From Ponticaulis koreensis DSM 19734 (GTDB taxonomy: Bacteria > Pseudomonadota > Alphaproteobacteria > Caulobacterales > Hyphomonadaceae), in contig NZ_ATVJ01000001.1 of assembly GCF_000420665.1 (NCBI RefSeq), positions 930,001 to 994,000 on the forward strand: 64,000 nt of DNA, read 5' to 3'. Shown in pieces: positions 45,939 to 54,626 of the stretch. Numbering within the stretch: position 1 is the stretch's first letter; each line of letters starts with the position of its first letter. Made by a program: the position numbers and the translations under genes. The notes under the pieces are model-generated. The model saw only the letters and a program-made list of their open reading frames with translations. It was not told where the DNA came from and made no database searches.

Positions 45939-46472
45939 GTGCCGCGCGATACTGACGAAAAGAAAACACGCAAAGCGCTGCGAAAGCTGCGCAAGGCTGC
46001 TGAACGCGCGGAAGCTGAGGGTATCGAGTTATCTGAATGGGAACAGGAGTTCGTTGAGGGAATTGACGAGCGCCTCAACAAATACGGGTCAGCTTTTAAT
46101 GACCCCAACCTCGGTGCCTCTGATGAGGCTTTGTCCCGGGCTCAGACCGAAATTCTCCGTCAGCTTGATAAGAAGAGCCGCGGCAAGGGCGGAAGCAGTT
46201 TTAAACAGCGAAAGCCGCTAAAGGCGAAGAAAAGCGGCAAAACCTTCACGCCTAATGTTCGTGATCTCAATGATGACGTTGAGCCACCGGCTGATGCGCC
46301 TGTCGCGCCAAAAAAACCGGAGCTTTCGGTAATTAAAGCGGTCGATCTCGGCAAGAAGCCGGAATCTACCCGCGCGAAGGCGACGGATGTAAAAGACGGA
46401 ACGAAACGTACTCCTTATAAGGTGTCGCCTTTTCGCGTCATTGAGGGCGGAAAGTCAGAAAGCGAAAGCTGA
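45939..46472 (+). CDS. Unrecognised highly charged cytoplasmic protein
   Basis: A 177-aa protein without membrane segments. The N-terminal half is a charged helix (about residues 7-50, KKTRKALRKLRKAAERAEAEG then ELSEWEQEFVEGIDERL). The C-terminal half is Lys/Pro-rich and probably disordered. The composition suggests nucleic-acid or protein binding, but I recognise no domain. The start is GTG 45939, with AAAGGGTGAAG upstream. Proteins of this look are widespread hypotheticals in Hyphomonadaceae-like genomes (inference). Confidence 0.68.
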   Translation: MPRDTDEKKTRKALRKLRKAAERAEAEGIELSEWEQEFVEGIDERLNKYGSAFNDPNLGASDEALSRAQTEILRQLDKKSRGKGGSSFKQRKPLKAKKSGKTFTPNVRDLNDDVEPPADAPVAPKKPELSVIKAVDLGKKPESTRAKATDVKDGTKRTPYKVSPFRVIEGGKSESES

Positions 46473-46553
46473 TGTGCGGGGCTGCTCACGATTTAGTGAC
46501 AGAGAACTGCGCTTGAGAATGAACCATACAGGGACCCGCCGCGTAGATACTGC

Positions 46554-47423
46554 ATGCAAAATCAATCTGAAGAGCCGACAGTCTTAGTCACCGGAGCATC
46601 CTCCGGCATTGGATTTTCAATCGCAGAAGGCCTCGCCGGTGCAGGTTGGAAGGTCTTCGCCGGCGTGCGCGGAGATGATGACGCACGAAAGCTGCAAGCG
46701 GCGCACGAGAACATTCGTGCGGTTCGTCTCGATGTGACGAGCAATGACAGCATCACGTCTGTGGAAGCTATTTTACGTGAAGCGCTCTCCGGTCGAACGC
46801 TCAATGGTCTGGTGAACAATGCAGGTATCGCGAAAATGGGCCCGCTTGCGCTTCAGCCTATGGATGAAATCCGCGCTCATTTTGAAGTGAATGCATTCGG
46901 TTTGATGGCAGTTACCAAAGCGATGTTGCCACTGCTTGGCACTGATGAGACCCGTACAGGCCCGAAAGGCCGTATCGTCAATATTACCAGCGTAGGCGGT
47001 GAAGTCTCCGCGCCCTTCCTTGGCGCTTACTGTGCCACCAAGCATGCGGTTGAAAGCTTCACTGACTCGCTGCGCCGCGAACTGGTCATCTATGATATCG
47101 ATGCAATTGCCGTAGGCCCGGGATCTGTGAAGACGCCGATCTGGGGTAAGGCGGAAGATGCCAATAAAGACTCGCGCTATGAAAGCTCGCGCTGGGGACT
47201 CGCGCTCAGCATTTTTGCAGATGTGATGCTTCAGGGGGGCAAGGATGGTCTGCCGCCGGAAAAAGTTGCGGAGATTGTCGAAACGGCGCTGACGGCGAAA
47301 AAGCCGAAAGCTCGCTATGCGCCGGTACCAGACAAGCTGACCAACTGGATTTTGCCGAGATTGCTTCCCAAGCGCGTTGTCGATGGCTTTATGGCAAAAC
47401 GTTACGGTCTCAAAATGAAATAG
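46554..47423 (+). CDS. Short-chain dehydrogenase/reductase
   Basis: NAD(P)-dependent SDR of 289 aa. The cofactor motif TGxxxGIG is VTGASSGIG (about residues 12-20). NNAG is in VNNAGIAKMG (about 88-96). The catalytic Tyr-x-x-x-Lys is YCATKHAVESF, with Ser in ITSVGGEVS upstream. The C-terminal extension (about 240-289) resembles classical SDRs of retinol or lipid type. The substrate is unknown. The ATG has no obvious ribosome binding site. Confidence 0.9.
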   Translation: MQNQSEEPTVLVTGASSGIGFSIAEGLAGAGWKVFAGVRGDDDARKLQAAHENIRAVRLDVTSNDSITSVEAILREALSGRTLNGLVNNAGIAKMGPLALQPMDEIRAHFEVNAFGLMAVTKAMLPLLGTDETRTGPKGRIVNITSVGGEVSAPFLGAYCATKHAVESFTDSLRRELVIYDIDAIAVGPGSVKTPIWGKAEDANKDSRYESSRWGLALSIFADVMLQGGKDGLPPEKVAEIVETALTAKKPKARYAPVPDKLTNWILPRLLPKRVVDGFMAKRYGLKMK

Positions 47424-47499
47424 GCGCTTGCCTGGCTGTCTGGTTAATTCTTGAATTAACGTCCGTTTTGCATAGGCTCACCCGATAAGGGAGGGAGCC

Positions 47500-47964
47500 A
47501 TGCTTCCAGAACATGTCGATCCGGTCGTGTTTGCGATCATCTGCCTTTTTGCGGTGGTGTTTTCCATCGCCGGGCTCGTAATGCTGTATCTGGTTTTGCG
47601 CGTGCCCCGTCAGGGAGACAGGGCGAAACTGAGAATCGTTGATTTTGAAATTCATGTCGGCGGTGAGGGCGAGGCCTATCCGCCTGTATATGAGGTTCTG
47701 GATGGGCCGCGAGCCGGAGCGATCGTTCGGTCTTATAATTTCAGCTCCAAATCTTCTTCGACAGTTCGCACAACAAGTTATCCGAACAAGAAAACGGAGA
47801 AGCTAAAGCTTCGCGTTGGCCGTGAAACGGCTGGTTGGGTTCATCGCGTGGACGATAAGGGACTCAGCACGAAGGATTTTGTGTTTCAGATGCTCTTCGC
47901 TATGCCCTTCTTGCTGGTTGGCATTGGTGCCATTGTGCTCGCCGTGAGAATGTATTTCCGATGA
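47500..47964 (+). CDS. Unrecognised membrane protein with two helices
   Basis: A 154-aa protein. Helix 1 is at about residues 10-33 and helix 2 at about 128-150. Between them lies a soluble domain of about 90 residues containing GEAYPPVYEVLDGPRAGAIV and a Ser/Thr-rich stretch. This plan resembles DUF3592-like small membrane proteins, but I am not certain. AAGGGAGGGA lies just upstream of the ATG. It is followed by another unrecognised gene in the same direction. Confidence 0.72.
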   Translation: MLPEHVDPVVFAIICLFAVVFSIAGLVMLYLVLRVPRQGDRAKLRIVDFEIHVGGEGEAYPPVYEVLDGPRAGAIVRSYNFSSKSSSTVRTTSYPNKKTEKLKLRVGRETAGWVHRVDDKGLSTKDFVFQMLFAMPFLLVGIGAIVLAVRMYFR

Positions 47965-48028
47965 TGTGCTCAGGCAGAACATTTTATGACCTTCGGTCCT
48001 GTACGCTTCTCTTCAGGACAAAACAGCT

Positions 48029-49330
48029 GTGATCAGACAAAGACTAACAGTGCTCCGTGATCTTCCGGACGATGAGACTCTGGTGCGAGAGGCGCGGGAG
48101 ACCTTCCGCATTTTTCGGTCGCAGTCTAACGGCCTTTATTTTGTAGATAGTGAGGCTGAACGTGAGTCTCCAAACCCTGTATTCGGCGCACACTATGACA
48201 GCCTGTTTCGGGGGGCTGACGATCCAGTGCCGGAGATCATCGAGGCATTCGCAGCAGAAAGCTCAGACCGCATCGGCGAGTTTCAATACTGGCCGGAGAT
48301 GATCTCTGAAGCCATCGCGCTGAGCCGAACCTTCCAGACGCGCGTTTTGTCCTATTATGGTGACGACGAAGGTGCTGATTTCGCTGCGGTTGCGGAGAAT
48401 GGAGAGCTTTTGCGGCTACGGTTTCAGGGCGAGAGGGAAGAGATAAGAAAGCTCTCAGATGATGAGGCTCACGCGGTAGAAACTGAAATCCACGCCGAGC
48501 GCATTTCGCCCGAAGATGAGGGCGGCGTGGATGTGTTCGAATTTGCAGCTTTAGAGGCGTTTTACACCGGCAATGGTAAGCCTGAGTGGAAACGGTATTG
48601 GAAGTATATCGAAGGTGAAATCGGTCGCCGCGTCGTGTTCCGGTCCTTATGGCATGTGTCGTCAGAGTTTCCGTCCGACGGCATGTTCCGCAATGCCTAT
48701 GTCGAGTTCAAAGAGGCTTTCGGGCATGATCTGAAAGATCCCTATTACGAGCCTGAGGACTATGAACTCGTCACGGAAGTGAAGGTCAAAAAGCCACGAG
48801 CCCCGATCTGGCCTCCGCTTCGCAGACGCCTCCTTCGTTTCGTGAAACGCCATCCATTGTCGATTGGCTTTGTGTGTCTTGTGATCGTCGCAGGTTTGTT
48901 TGCGGACCGAACAAAAGAGACGTCGACGGGCAATAGCTTTGAAGAAAATTGCGAGATTGTTGGCGGGGAGTACCGGAGCGTCCGGGCGGCAAATACCGTA
49001 TCACAGGGCTCGGGCAACCGTTGTGAGATTGGTGGCGAACTCTACACTCGCTACGAGCTCCCATTCACGGGTGAAACGCCTGAACCTGTCGCAGCTTATC
49101 TGAGTACAGTTTCATGTGAGGCGGGAGGGGCCGAGCTGTGCCCCGCACTGGATGGCCAAGTCTTCACCGGGGAGATTGAGGGCTTTACCTTTGAGCCAGG
49201 CCAAAACCAGATCCTGGTGCTCGGGCGACGCGCTCTGTGTGAACAGACCTCGCCTGGCAGGTGCGCTGATGGCTCACCTGCTTTTGAATACTCGCTCCGA
49301 CAGGCGATCCCGATCGGAAATGAAGACTAG
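48029..49330 (+). CDS. Unrecognised membrane-anchored protein with Cys-rich C-terminus
   Basis: A 433-aa protein. The N-terminal 270 residues are soluble, acidic and unlike anything I know. One helix (about residues 277-293, SIGFVCLVIVAGLF) separates them from an extracytoplasmic C-terminus with about eight cysteines. That part has a CxxxGGxY...C repeat (CEIVGGEY, CEIGGELY) followed by IEGFTFEPGQNQILVL, which looks like DUF4377. The start is GTG 48029 with a weak ribosome binding site. Its stop overlaps the convergent ABC1-kinase stop. Confidence 0.7.
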   Translation: MIRQRLTVLRDLPDDETLVREARETFRIFRSQSNGLYFVDSEAERESPNPVFGAHYDSLFRGADDPVPEIIEAFAAESSDRIGEFQYWPEMISEAIALSRTFQTRVLSYYGDDEGADFAAVAENGELLRLRFQGEREEIRKLSDDEAHAVETEIHAERISPEDEGGVDVFEFAALEAFYTGNGKPEWKRYWKYIEGEIGRRVVFRSLWHVSSEFPSDGMFRNAYVEFKEAFGHDLKDPYYEPEDYELVTEVKVKKPRAPIWPPLRRRLLRFVKRHPLSIGFVCLVIVAGLFADRTKETSTGNSFEENCEIVGGEYRSVRAANTVSQGSGNRCEIGGELYTRYELPFTGETPEPVAAYLSTVSCEAGGAELCPALDGQVFTGEIEGFTFEPGQNQILVLGRRALCEQTSPGRCADGSPAFEYSLRQAIPIGNED

Positions 49331-50667
49331 CTCAAACCGACCTGCGCGAGTGCCTCTGCCTGACGCGTTGCAAGTGCAGTGGCATCAAAGCCCTGAATGC
49401 TTTCTTCGAAGAGCTGGTAATAGTTCAGCTCTGCGCCCAGTCTCAGATACGCTGCGCCAAGGCCAATAGCGGCCCGGTCCATGAAGACAAACTCTGCAGG
49501 TATGGTGACGGGGCCGCGTTCTTTCAGAAGGCGGCGGACTTCAAACGCTTCCTTACGGCCATATTCGCCCGGCTTTACACCGTCCGCGATCTGGCGAACC
49601 CGGTCGTCGAGAATTGGTCCGTAAATGAAGTTTGCCCAGACGTTCAGGACCTCTCCCAGCTCGCGGTTCAGGTTCTTAAAGCCCCAAATGTCATAGGCTT
49701 CCATACAGCCGTTAAAATCATCGGCGCGGATGGCTTCGCGCAAGCGGACAACGCCTTCAACAAAGCTTGCCGGGAAAATTCGTATGCAGCCGAAATCAAG
49801 AAGGTTGATGCCAGTGCCTTCGCCGGTGATCTGGTAATTGCCCAGATGCGGGTCGCCATGGATGACGCCATAGCCATTCATCGGGCCCCACCAGGTCCAG
49901 AACAGCATTTCGGCAATCCGGTTTCGTACCTGTTGTGGTGCGTCTTCAAAATCCTGAAGCGGCTTGCCGCTGACCCAGCTCATGGTGAGCAGGCGGGACG
50001 TTGAAAGCTCGTCTACCGGGTCGGGCACACAGACGAAATCCTTGTCCGCCAGCATCAGCTCGTAAAGCTTCATAGCTTTACGCTCACGCTCATAATCAAG
50101 CTCTTCGCGCAGGCGGGAGGAAATCTCATCGACGATTTCGGACGCATCAATCGAGCCGTCCATTCGGCGGAACAGACCCATCATGTTCTTAAGCTGGCCA
50201 ACATCGCTTTCAACGGCGCTGGCCATGTCCGGATACTGAAGTTTACAGGCAATCTTGCGCCCGTCATGCGTCATGGCTTCATGGACCTGTCCGAGCGATG
50301 CGGCGTGTGCGGCTTCCTTGCCGAAATCGGCAAATTTGGATTGCCAGTCCGGCCCGAGCTCGGCGCGCATACGGCGCTTCACGAATGGCCAGCCCATGGC
50401 TGGTGCGTGCGCCTGAAGCTGGGAAAGTTCTTTGGCGTATTCCGGCGGAAGGAAATCCGGAATGGTGGAGAGCATCTGGGCCACTTTCATAAGTGGGCCC
50501 TTTGTATTCCCTAGCGCAGAGGCAAGTGCCGCAGCGATCTTGTCATCTGATCCGCCAAACACCTGGCTGGCGCCGAATTTCAGCGCGGCGCCGGAGAGGT
50601 TCGTGCCGACCTTCATGGTCCGGCCTATACGGGCGGAAAATCTGTTGCGTTCGGGATCTTCAGTCAC
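49327..50667 (-). CDS. ABC1/UbiB-family atypical kinase (AarF-like)
   Basis: Atypical kinase-like protein of 446 aa. The KxGQ-type motif reads LMKVAQMLS, the Ala-rich nucleotide loop is HAASLGQVHEA, the catalytic-loop segment is GVIHGDPHLGNY, and the metal-binding DFG is LLDFGCI. The family includes UbiB, needed for ubiquinone synthesis, and lipid-related ATPases; this is the shorter non-UbiB type without C-terminal membrane helices. The start is GTG 50667 with AAGGAGA nine bases upstream. KVAQ replaces the usual K-x-G-Q glycine. Confidence 0.85.
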   Translation of the reverse strand: MTEDPERNRFSARIGRTMKVGTNLSGAALKFGASQVFGGSDDKIAAALASALGNTKGPLMKVAQMLSTIPDFLPPEYAKELSQLQAHAPAMGWPFVKRRMRAELGPDWQSKFADFGKEAAHAASLGQVHEAMTHDGRKIACKLQYPDMASAVESDVGQLKNMMGLFRRMDGSIDASEIVDEISSRLREELDYERERKAMKLYELMLADKDFVCVPDPVDELSTSRLLTMSWVSGKPLQDFEDAPQQVRNRIAEMLFWTWWGPMNGYGVIHGDPHLGNYQITGEGTGINLLDFGCIRIFPASFVEGVVRLREAIRADDFNGCMEAYDIWGFKNLNRELGEVLNVWANFIYGPILDDRVRQIADGVKPGEYGRKEAFEVRRLLKERGPVTIPAEFVFMDRAAIGLGAAYLRLGAELNYYQLFEESIQGFDATALATRQAEALAQVGLS

Positions 50668-50766
50668 TTTGGTCAGTCTCCTTGATGAAAGAGATAGTCT
50701 ATGACTTACATCTGCCAATGTGACGCTTTGGCGTTCGCATCATGATTTTTACCGATTGGAGCCCTT

Positions 50767-51429
50767 ATGACCACGCAGGAACGCTTTCAAAGCTGGTTGA
50801 AGTCTGACCGTCCGGCACCTGCCGAAATGATGGAAGGGCTGCATGGCGATGTGAAACACCTTCGGCTGGATAAAGCGGGGCTTGAAGCGCGCGGCTGGAA
50901 AGATGTCCCTAAAGACTGGTCGCCTGAAGACGGCGAGCTCTGGGCCGGCGGATATATGGAAGACCGCTCCATCTATGACAGCGATGTGTTCACCGGAGAT
51001 GGTGAGCCGCGCACGGTCCATTTGGGTGTCGATGTCTTTGCGCCGGCCGGAACGCCGGTCTTTGCGCCAATTGAAGGTTTTCTGCATAGCGCGCAGGTAA
51101 ACGCGGGTGAGCTTGATTACGGCCCGACCATTATTCTTCAGCACGAAATGCCCGGTGGTCTGATTTTCTGGACGCTCTATGGTCACCTCTCAGAGGAATC
51201 CATGTTTGGTCTCGAAGAGGGCGATCTGATTACGGCGGGAGAGGTCTTGGGTGAACTTGGCGGGGCCGAAATCAATGGGGGCTGGTCACCGCATGTGCAT
51301 TTTCAGGTCATGCTCGATTTGAAAGGTAAGAGCGGCGATTTTCCGGGCGTTTGCAAAAAGTCTGAAGCCGATAGCTGGGCTGCAATCTGCCCGTCACCGT
51401 ATGAAATCCTCGGTCTCAAACTCACATAA
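50767..51429 (+). CDS. M23 (LytM-type) peptidase-domain protein
   Basis: A 220-aa protein with no signal peptide. The M23 core has HLGVDVFAPAGTPVFAPIEG (HxxxD, about residues 86-90), YGHLS and the final HVHFQV motif, so all zinc ligands are present. The first 80 residues are unrelated to known M23 partners. Lack of an export signal suggests either a cytoplasmic role or an atypical route. Many related proteins occur as the front half of larger aminotransferase fusions. A clean terminator follows. Confidence 0.82.
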   Translation: MTTQERFQSWLKSDRPAPAEMMEGLHGDVKHLRLDKAGLEARGWKDVPKDWSPEDGELWAGGYMEDRSIYDSDVFTGDGEPRTVHLGVDVFAPAGTPVFAPIEGFLHSAQVNAGELDYGPTIILQHEMPGGLIFWTLYGHLSEESMFGLEEGDLITAGEVLGELGGAEINGGWSPHVHFQVMLDLKGKSGDFPGVCKKSEADSWAAICPSPYEILGLKLT

Positions 51430-51432
51430 AAA

Positions 51433-51462
51433 AGCACCGCCATCTCGTAAGATGGCGGCTTT
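51433..51462 (+). terminator. Terminator after the M23 peptidase gene
   Basis: CCGCCATCT (51437-51445) pairs with AGATGGCGG (51450-51458) around a 4-nt loop. The 5' flank is A-rich and the 3' flank has CTTT, so it can act on both strands and serves the convergent UrcA gene too. Confidence 0.85.
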
Positions 51463-51485
51463 GGAGTTGGGCGAAAATTCCGATG

Positions 51486-51809
51486 TTAGCCAACAGCTTC
51501 ACCTGTCTCAGTCTCGTAAACTGCATTCATGTGACGCGAGTTGAGACTTTGGACCGCGCTTCGTGTGGTTTCTTCGATACAAGCGCGCTCAAAGCGGCGG
51601 CTTTCCATATCACGTACGCCGACTGAGACGTCACAGGCTTCTTCGATTTCATCCTGAAGGCGGTCGTAGAGTGCTTGTGCACCTTCTTCCGTGATCAGTT
51701 CAGTACGATCATAAGAAAATTCGATCGCAAATTCTTCCTGTGCGAGTGCAGCTGGTGCCGCCAGTCCAATGCCCATGACTGATGCTGCTGCGATAAGTAC
51801 GTTTTTCAT
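51486..51809 (-). CDS. UrcA-family secreted protein
   Basis: A 107-aa protein. The start is ATG 51809 (MKNVLIAAASVMG) with AGGAAGGA upstream. The signal peptide ends near residue 24 (ALA-QEE). The mature protein matches the UrcA pattern: FAIEFSYDRTELITEEGAQALYDRLQ, then EACDVSV (first Cys) and ERACIEET (second Cys), likely disulfide-bonded. Function unknown. It is a paralogue-like companion of the gene at 45402-45719. Confidence 0.82.
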   Translation of the reverse strand: MKNVLIAAASVMGIGLAAPAALAQEEFAIEFSYDRTELITEEGAQALYDRLQDEIEEACDVSVGVRDMESRRFERACIEETTRSAVQSLNSRHMNAVYETETGEAVG

Positions 51810-52166
51810 TTTCAGTGTCCTTCCTAAAGTCCGGCCCTGTGCCGGTTTGTTCTGGATCACTGCTCCCTACAAACACGTTTATATCGAAAAACAACATGAA
51901 CTGCAAGTGAAATTATCGTAATTCAATAAATTTTGCAAGATAGTTCAGATTAGCCTGAAATTGCTGCCTACCCCTATATATAGAGAATCCTATTCCGGGG
52001 GGCGTGTTTGTCCCGACATATTCATTTCACTGACGGGTTTTGTCGGGACGGCCAGAAATGCGCGTCCGGCACAAAATTGCGTGGTCTGCATTAAGGCTAA
52101 TTTTAAACCAGTGTGCCATCTTGGCACCCTGTGACACGCCATAAGGCGGGACGAGGGTGATGTATT
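51810..52166. other. 357-bp intergenic region upstream of the sigma-54 activator gene
   Basis: The left half is A/T-rich. GTCCCGACA (52010-52018) and TGTCGGGAC (52041-52049) form a 9-bp stem with a 22-nt loop. GTGCCA-TCT-TGGCAC (52113-52127) is a 6-bp palindrome 40 bases before the activator start. I see no gene. The second palindrome could be an operator for autoregulation (inference). Confidence 0.5.
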
Positions 52167-53651
52167 ATGGCTAAGACGGTTCTCGTCGTAGATGACGATC
52201 CGACACAACGTCGTTTGCTTCAAGCGGCTGTAGAACGCGCAGGGTTTGCCTGCCGCGTTGCACCAGATGGTGAAAGCGGTCTTGAAATGGCGCGTAATCC
52301 TTCTGATGGCGTAGACGTCATGCTGCTGGATCTGGTTATGCCAGGCCTGTCGGGCATGGAGGTTCTGGAACGCCTGCAGGAAGTTCGCCCTGAACTCCCC
52401 GTTATGGTTCTGACGGCGTCCGGTTCGATTGATACGGTTGTTCAGGCCATGCGCGCCGGAGCTATCGACTTCTTCGTTAAGCCGGCCTCGCCTGAACGTG
52501 TTGTTGTTTCTATCCGCAACGCGCTACAGATGACGGAATTGCGCGGCGAGGTGAAACGCCTCAAGAAAACAGCCAGCGGAGAATTGTCGTTTGATGACAT
52601 GATCGCCGCAGCGCCGCCTATGCGTCAGGTGGTTCGCCTCGGTCAGCGTGCCGCGTCCTCGAATATTCCAATCCTTATCCTTGGCGAAAGCGGTGTCGGT
52701 AAGGAAGTCATTGCGCGCTGTATTCAGGGTGCATCCGAGCGCGCAGGTCGTCCATTCGTGACGGTGAACTGCGGCGCGATTCCTGAAAATCTTGTCGAGA
52801 GCATTCTGTTCGGTCACGAGAAAGGCGCGTTTACAGGCGCTGTTTCCAAATCGCCCGGTAAATTCGTGGAAGCCGATGGCGGTACGCTCTTCCTCGATGA
52901 GGTTGGCGAGCTGCCGCTGGATATGCAGGTAAAGCTTTTGCGTGCGTTGCAGGAAGGTGAGGTCGACGCGGTCGGCTCACGTCGCCCGACTAAAGTTGAC
53001 GTACGGATTATCTCCGCGACCAACAAAGATCTTTCCCAGCTCGTCGCTGAGGGCCGCTTCCGTGAAGACCTTTACTATCGTCTGAACGTATTCCCGGTCG
53101 ATATGCCGTCTCTTCGTGAGCGTAAAGAAGATATCGCGGCACTGACTGCCCACTTTATTCGCCGCTTCAACGCGTCGGAAGGCACGAAGGTTACTGGCGC
53201 AAGCGCGGCAACTCTCGCACTTCTGAACGCCTATGATTGGCCGGGCAACGTCCGCCAGCTTGAGAATATGATTTTCCGGGCTGTTGTACTTTGTGAAGGT
53301 GACGAGCTCGAGCCTCAGGACTTCCCGCAGCTAAGTGGCCTTGTCGGTGAACTATCAGACCTCGACCAGCTAGCTGCCGAAGGACCATCTGTATCTGCTT
53401 CTACGCCAACAAGTGCGACGGTGGAAGCGTTCAGCGAAGCCTTCGATCATCCGGTTCGTATCACAGACACAACCGGCGAGCTTCGCCCGCTTGAAGAGGT
53501 CGAGCGTGACCTGATCCAGTATGCGATCGACTTCTACGCCGGTCATATGTCTGAAGTGTCCCGCAAGCTCGGGATTGGCCGGTCTACGCTCTATCGCAAG
53601 GTGCGCGAGCATGATCTGCGTGTGACGCCAGAAGACAAAGCTGCGAGCTAA
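52167..53651 (+). CDS. Sigma-54-dependent response regulator (NtrC family, TacA-like)
   Basis: Enhancer-binding activator of 494 aa. The receiver domain is intact: Asp9-Asp11, phospho-acceptor Asp55 in MLLDLVMPG, Thr83 and Lys105. The AAA+ domain (about residues 140-370) has GESGVGKE, ILFGHEKGAFTGA and GTLFLDEV. A Fis-type helix-turn-helix ends the protein (HMSEVSRKLGIGRSTLYRKV). The layout and the MAKTVLVVDDDPTQRRLLQA start resemble Caulobacter TacA, which links a phosphorelay to stalk genes; orthology is not proven. No sensor kinase lies next to it. Confidence 0.9.
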   Translation: MAKTVLVVDDDPTQRRLLQAAVERAGFACRVAPDGESGLEMARNPSDGVDVMLLDLVMPGLSGMEVLERLQEVRPELPVMVLTASGSIDTVVQAMRAGAIDFFVKPASPERVVVSIRNALQMTELRGEVKRLKKTASGELSFDDMIAAAPPMRQVVRLGQRAASSNIPILILGESGVGKEVIARCIQGASERAGRPFVTVNCGAIPENLVESILFGHEKGAFTGAVSKSPGKFVEADGGTLFLDEVGELPLDMQVKLLRALQEGEVDAVGSRRPTKVDVRIISATNKDLSQLVAEGRFREDLYYRLNVFPVDMPSLRERKEDIAALTAHFIRRFNASEGTKVTGASAATLALLNAYDWPGNVRQLENMIFRAVVLCEGDELEPQDFPQLSGLVGELSDLDQLAAEGPSVSASTPTSATVEAFSEAFDHPVRITDTTGELRPLEEVERDLIQYAIDFYAGHMSEVSRKLGIGRSTLYRKVREHDLRVTPEDKAAS

Positions 53652-53655
53652 ACGC

Positions 53656-54147
53656 TCAGCCGCCGGCTTGCATGCGGACCAGAGGCTCGATGGTCTCAGC
53701 GTAAAAGAGCGCTTCCGGCACATCGCGGCGAACGCCTGCATTTGCATTCGTGTGCAGGTCTACATCTGTCGATTGGACGTCGGCTTCACCGTGCAGCGCC
53801 GTCATACTAGCTTCCAGATTCGGAATATCGCCACTTTCGACAAGGACCCACACCATAGCCAGTTCGTCATTCAGAAACACGAACTCAGCGAGACGTGGGG
53901 CACCAAAATAGTCAAATCCTTCACAATCGATCTGGCTACGCGATGTGATGCCTGGCACGGGCGGTGGATCAAGTTCTCGGAAGGTCTGGGCTGAGCAAAG
54001 CGGGCTCAGATTGTCGGTCATGACTTCAGCATTAGTCCCGAAAGAGATGACATCCGGTTGTGAAGCGTCGGTTGCGCTGGCGCTTGCGCAAAGTGAAGCG
54101 GCAAGGCCGGTGCAAATGGCCAATGAACGAAAGGCTGAGGTAATCAC
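53656..54147 (-). CDS. Unrecognised secreted protein
   Basis: A 163-aa protein. The start is GTG 54147 with CAGGAGAAAA upstream; the frame is open further 5' but that part encodes a second hydrophobic run. The signal peptide covers about residues 1-25 (ICTGLAASLCASASA). The mature protein has two cysteines (SPLCSAQT and IDCEGFDYFG), possibly a disulfide. No domain recognised. It ends five bases from the convergent sigma-54 activator. Confidence 0.7.
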   Translation of the reverse strand: MITSAFRSLAICTGLAASLCASASATDASQPDVISFGTNAEVMTDNLSPLCSAQTFRELDPPPVPGITSRSQIDCEGFDYFGAPRLAEFVFLNDELAMVWVLVESGDIPNLEASMTALHGEADVQSTDVDLHTNANAGVRRDVPEALFYAETIEPLVRMQAGG

Positions 54148-54236
54148 GACCGTTTTCTCCTGAATCAATAATCTGATCAGGAGAAAACACATTTATTGAA
54201 AAACAACAACACATTTTTGTTTTTCGAGGTGAAAAA

Positions 54237-54521
54237 TCAGCCTTCGCGCCATTTTTCCATAGCGAGTGAGATCTGGAAGGTCTCACGATATTTAGGGCTG
54301 TCTGACGGACGCGGCGGCTTTGCAGCTGTCATGGCCATGATTTCAGCGAGCTTGTTGTGCGCTGAACCGGATTGGCCTGCGCCAATATAGGCGTGAAGCT
54401 CTACCAGAGCAGAAGACAGCGGGTCGCGCGCGCGGATTACGAAATACGGCTCGTCATCTGGAAGGTCTTTATACACTTCAAACTTGGAAGGGTTGGCTTT
54501 GGAGCCGAGTGGTGCACTCAT
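54237..54521 (-). CDS. Unrecognised small cytoplasmic protein
   Basis: A 94-aa acidic protein with no membrane segment. SKFEVYKDLPDDEPYFVIRARDPLSSALVELHAYIGAG suggests a small alpha/beta fold, but I recognise no family. AAAGGTGATCCC precedes the ATG at 54521. It is divergent from a membrane-protein gene at 54627. A weak AT-rich inverted repeat (54198-54206 with 54217-54225) lies after its stop. Confidence 0.65.
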   Translation of the reverse strand: MSAPLGSKANPSKFEVYKDLPDDEPYFVIRARDPLSSALVELHAYIGAGQSGSAHNKLAEIMAMTAAKPPRPSDSPKYRETFQISLAMEKWREG

Positions 54522-54626
54522 GGGATCACCTTTCTGGAGCGTCGAATCATTTGCCTAAAGGTCCGCGATATCGCGCCATTCCGCAAGTGAACCGTCCGTC
54601 GCATGTACGTGGATATCGGGGGATAA

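Noticed and set aside
54198-54225. AT-rich inverted repeat GAAAAACAA/TTGTTTTTC as a terminator
   Set aside because: No GC pairs to make a stable stem; too weak to call.
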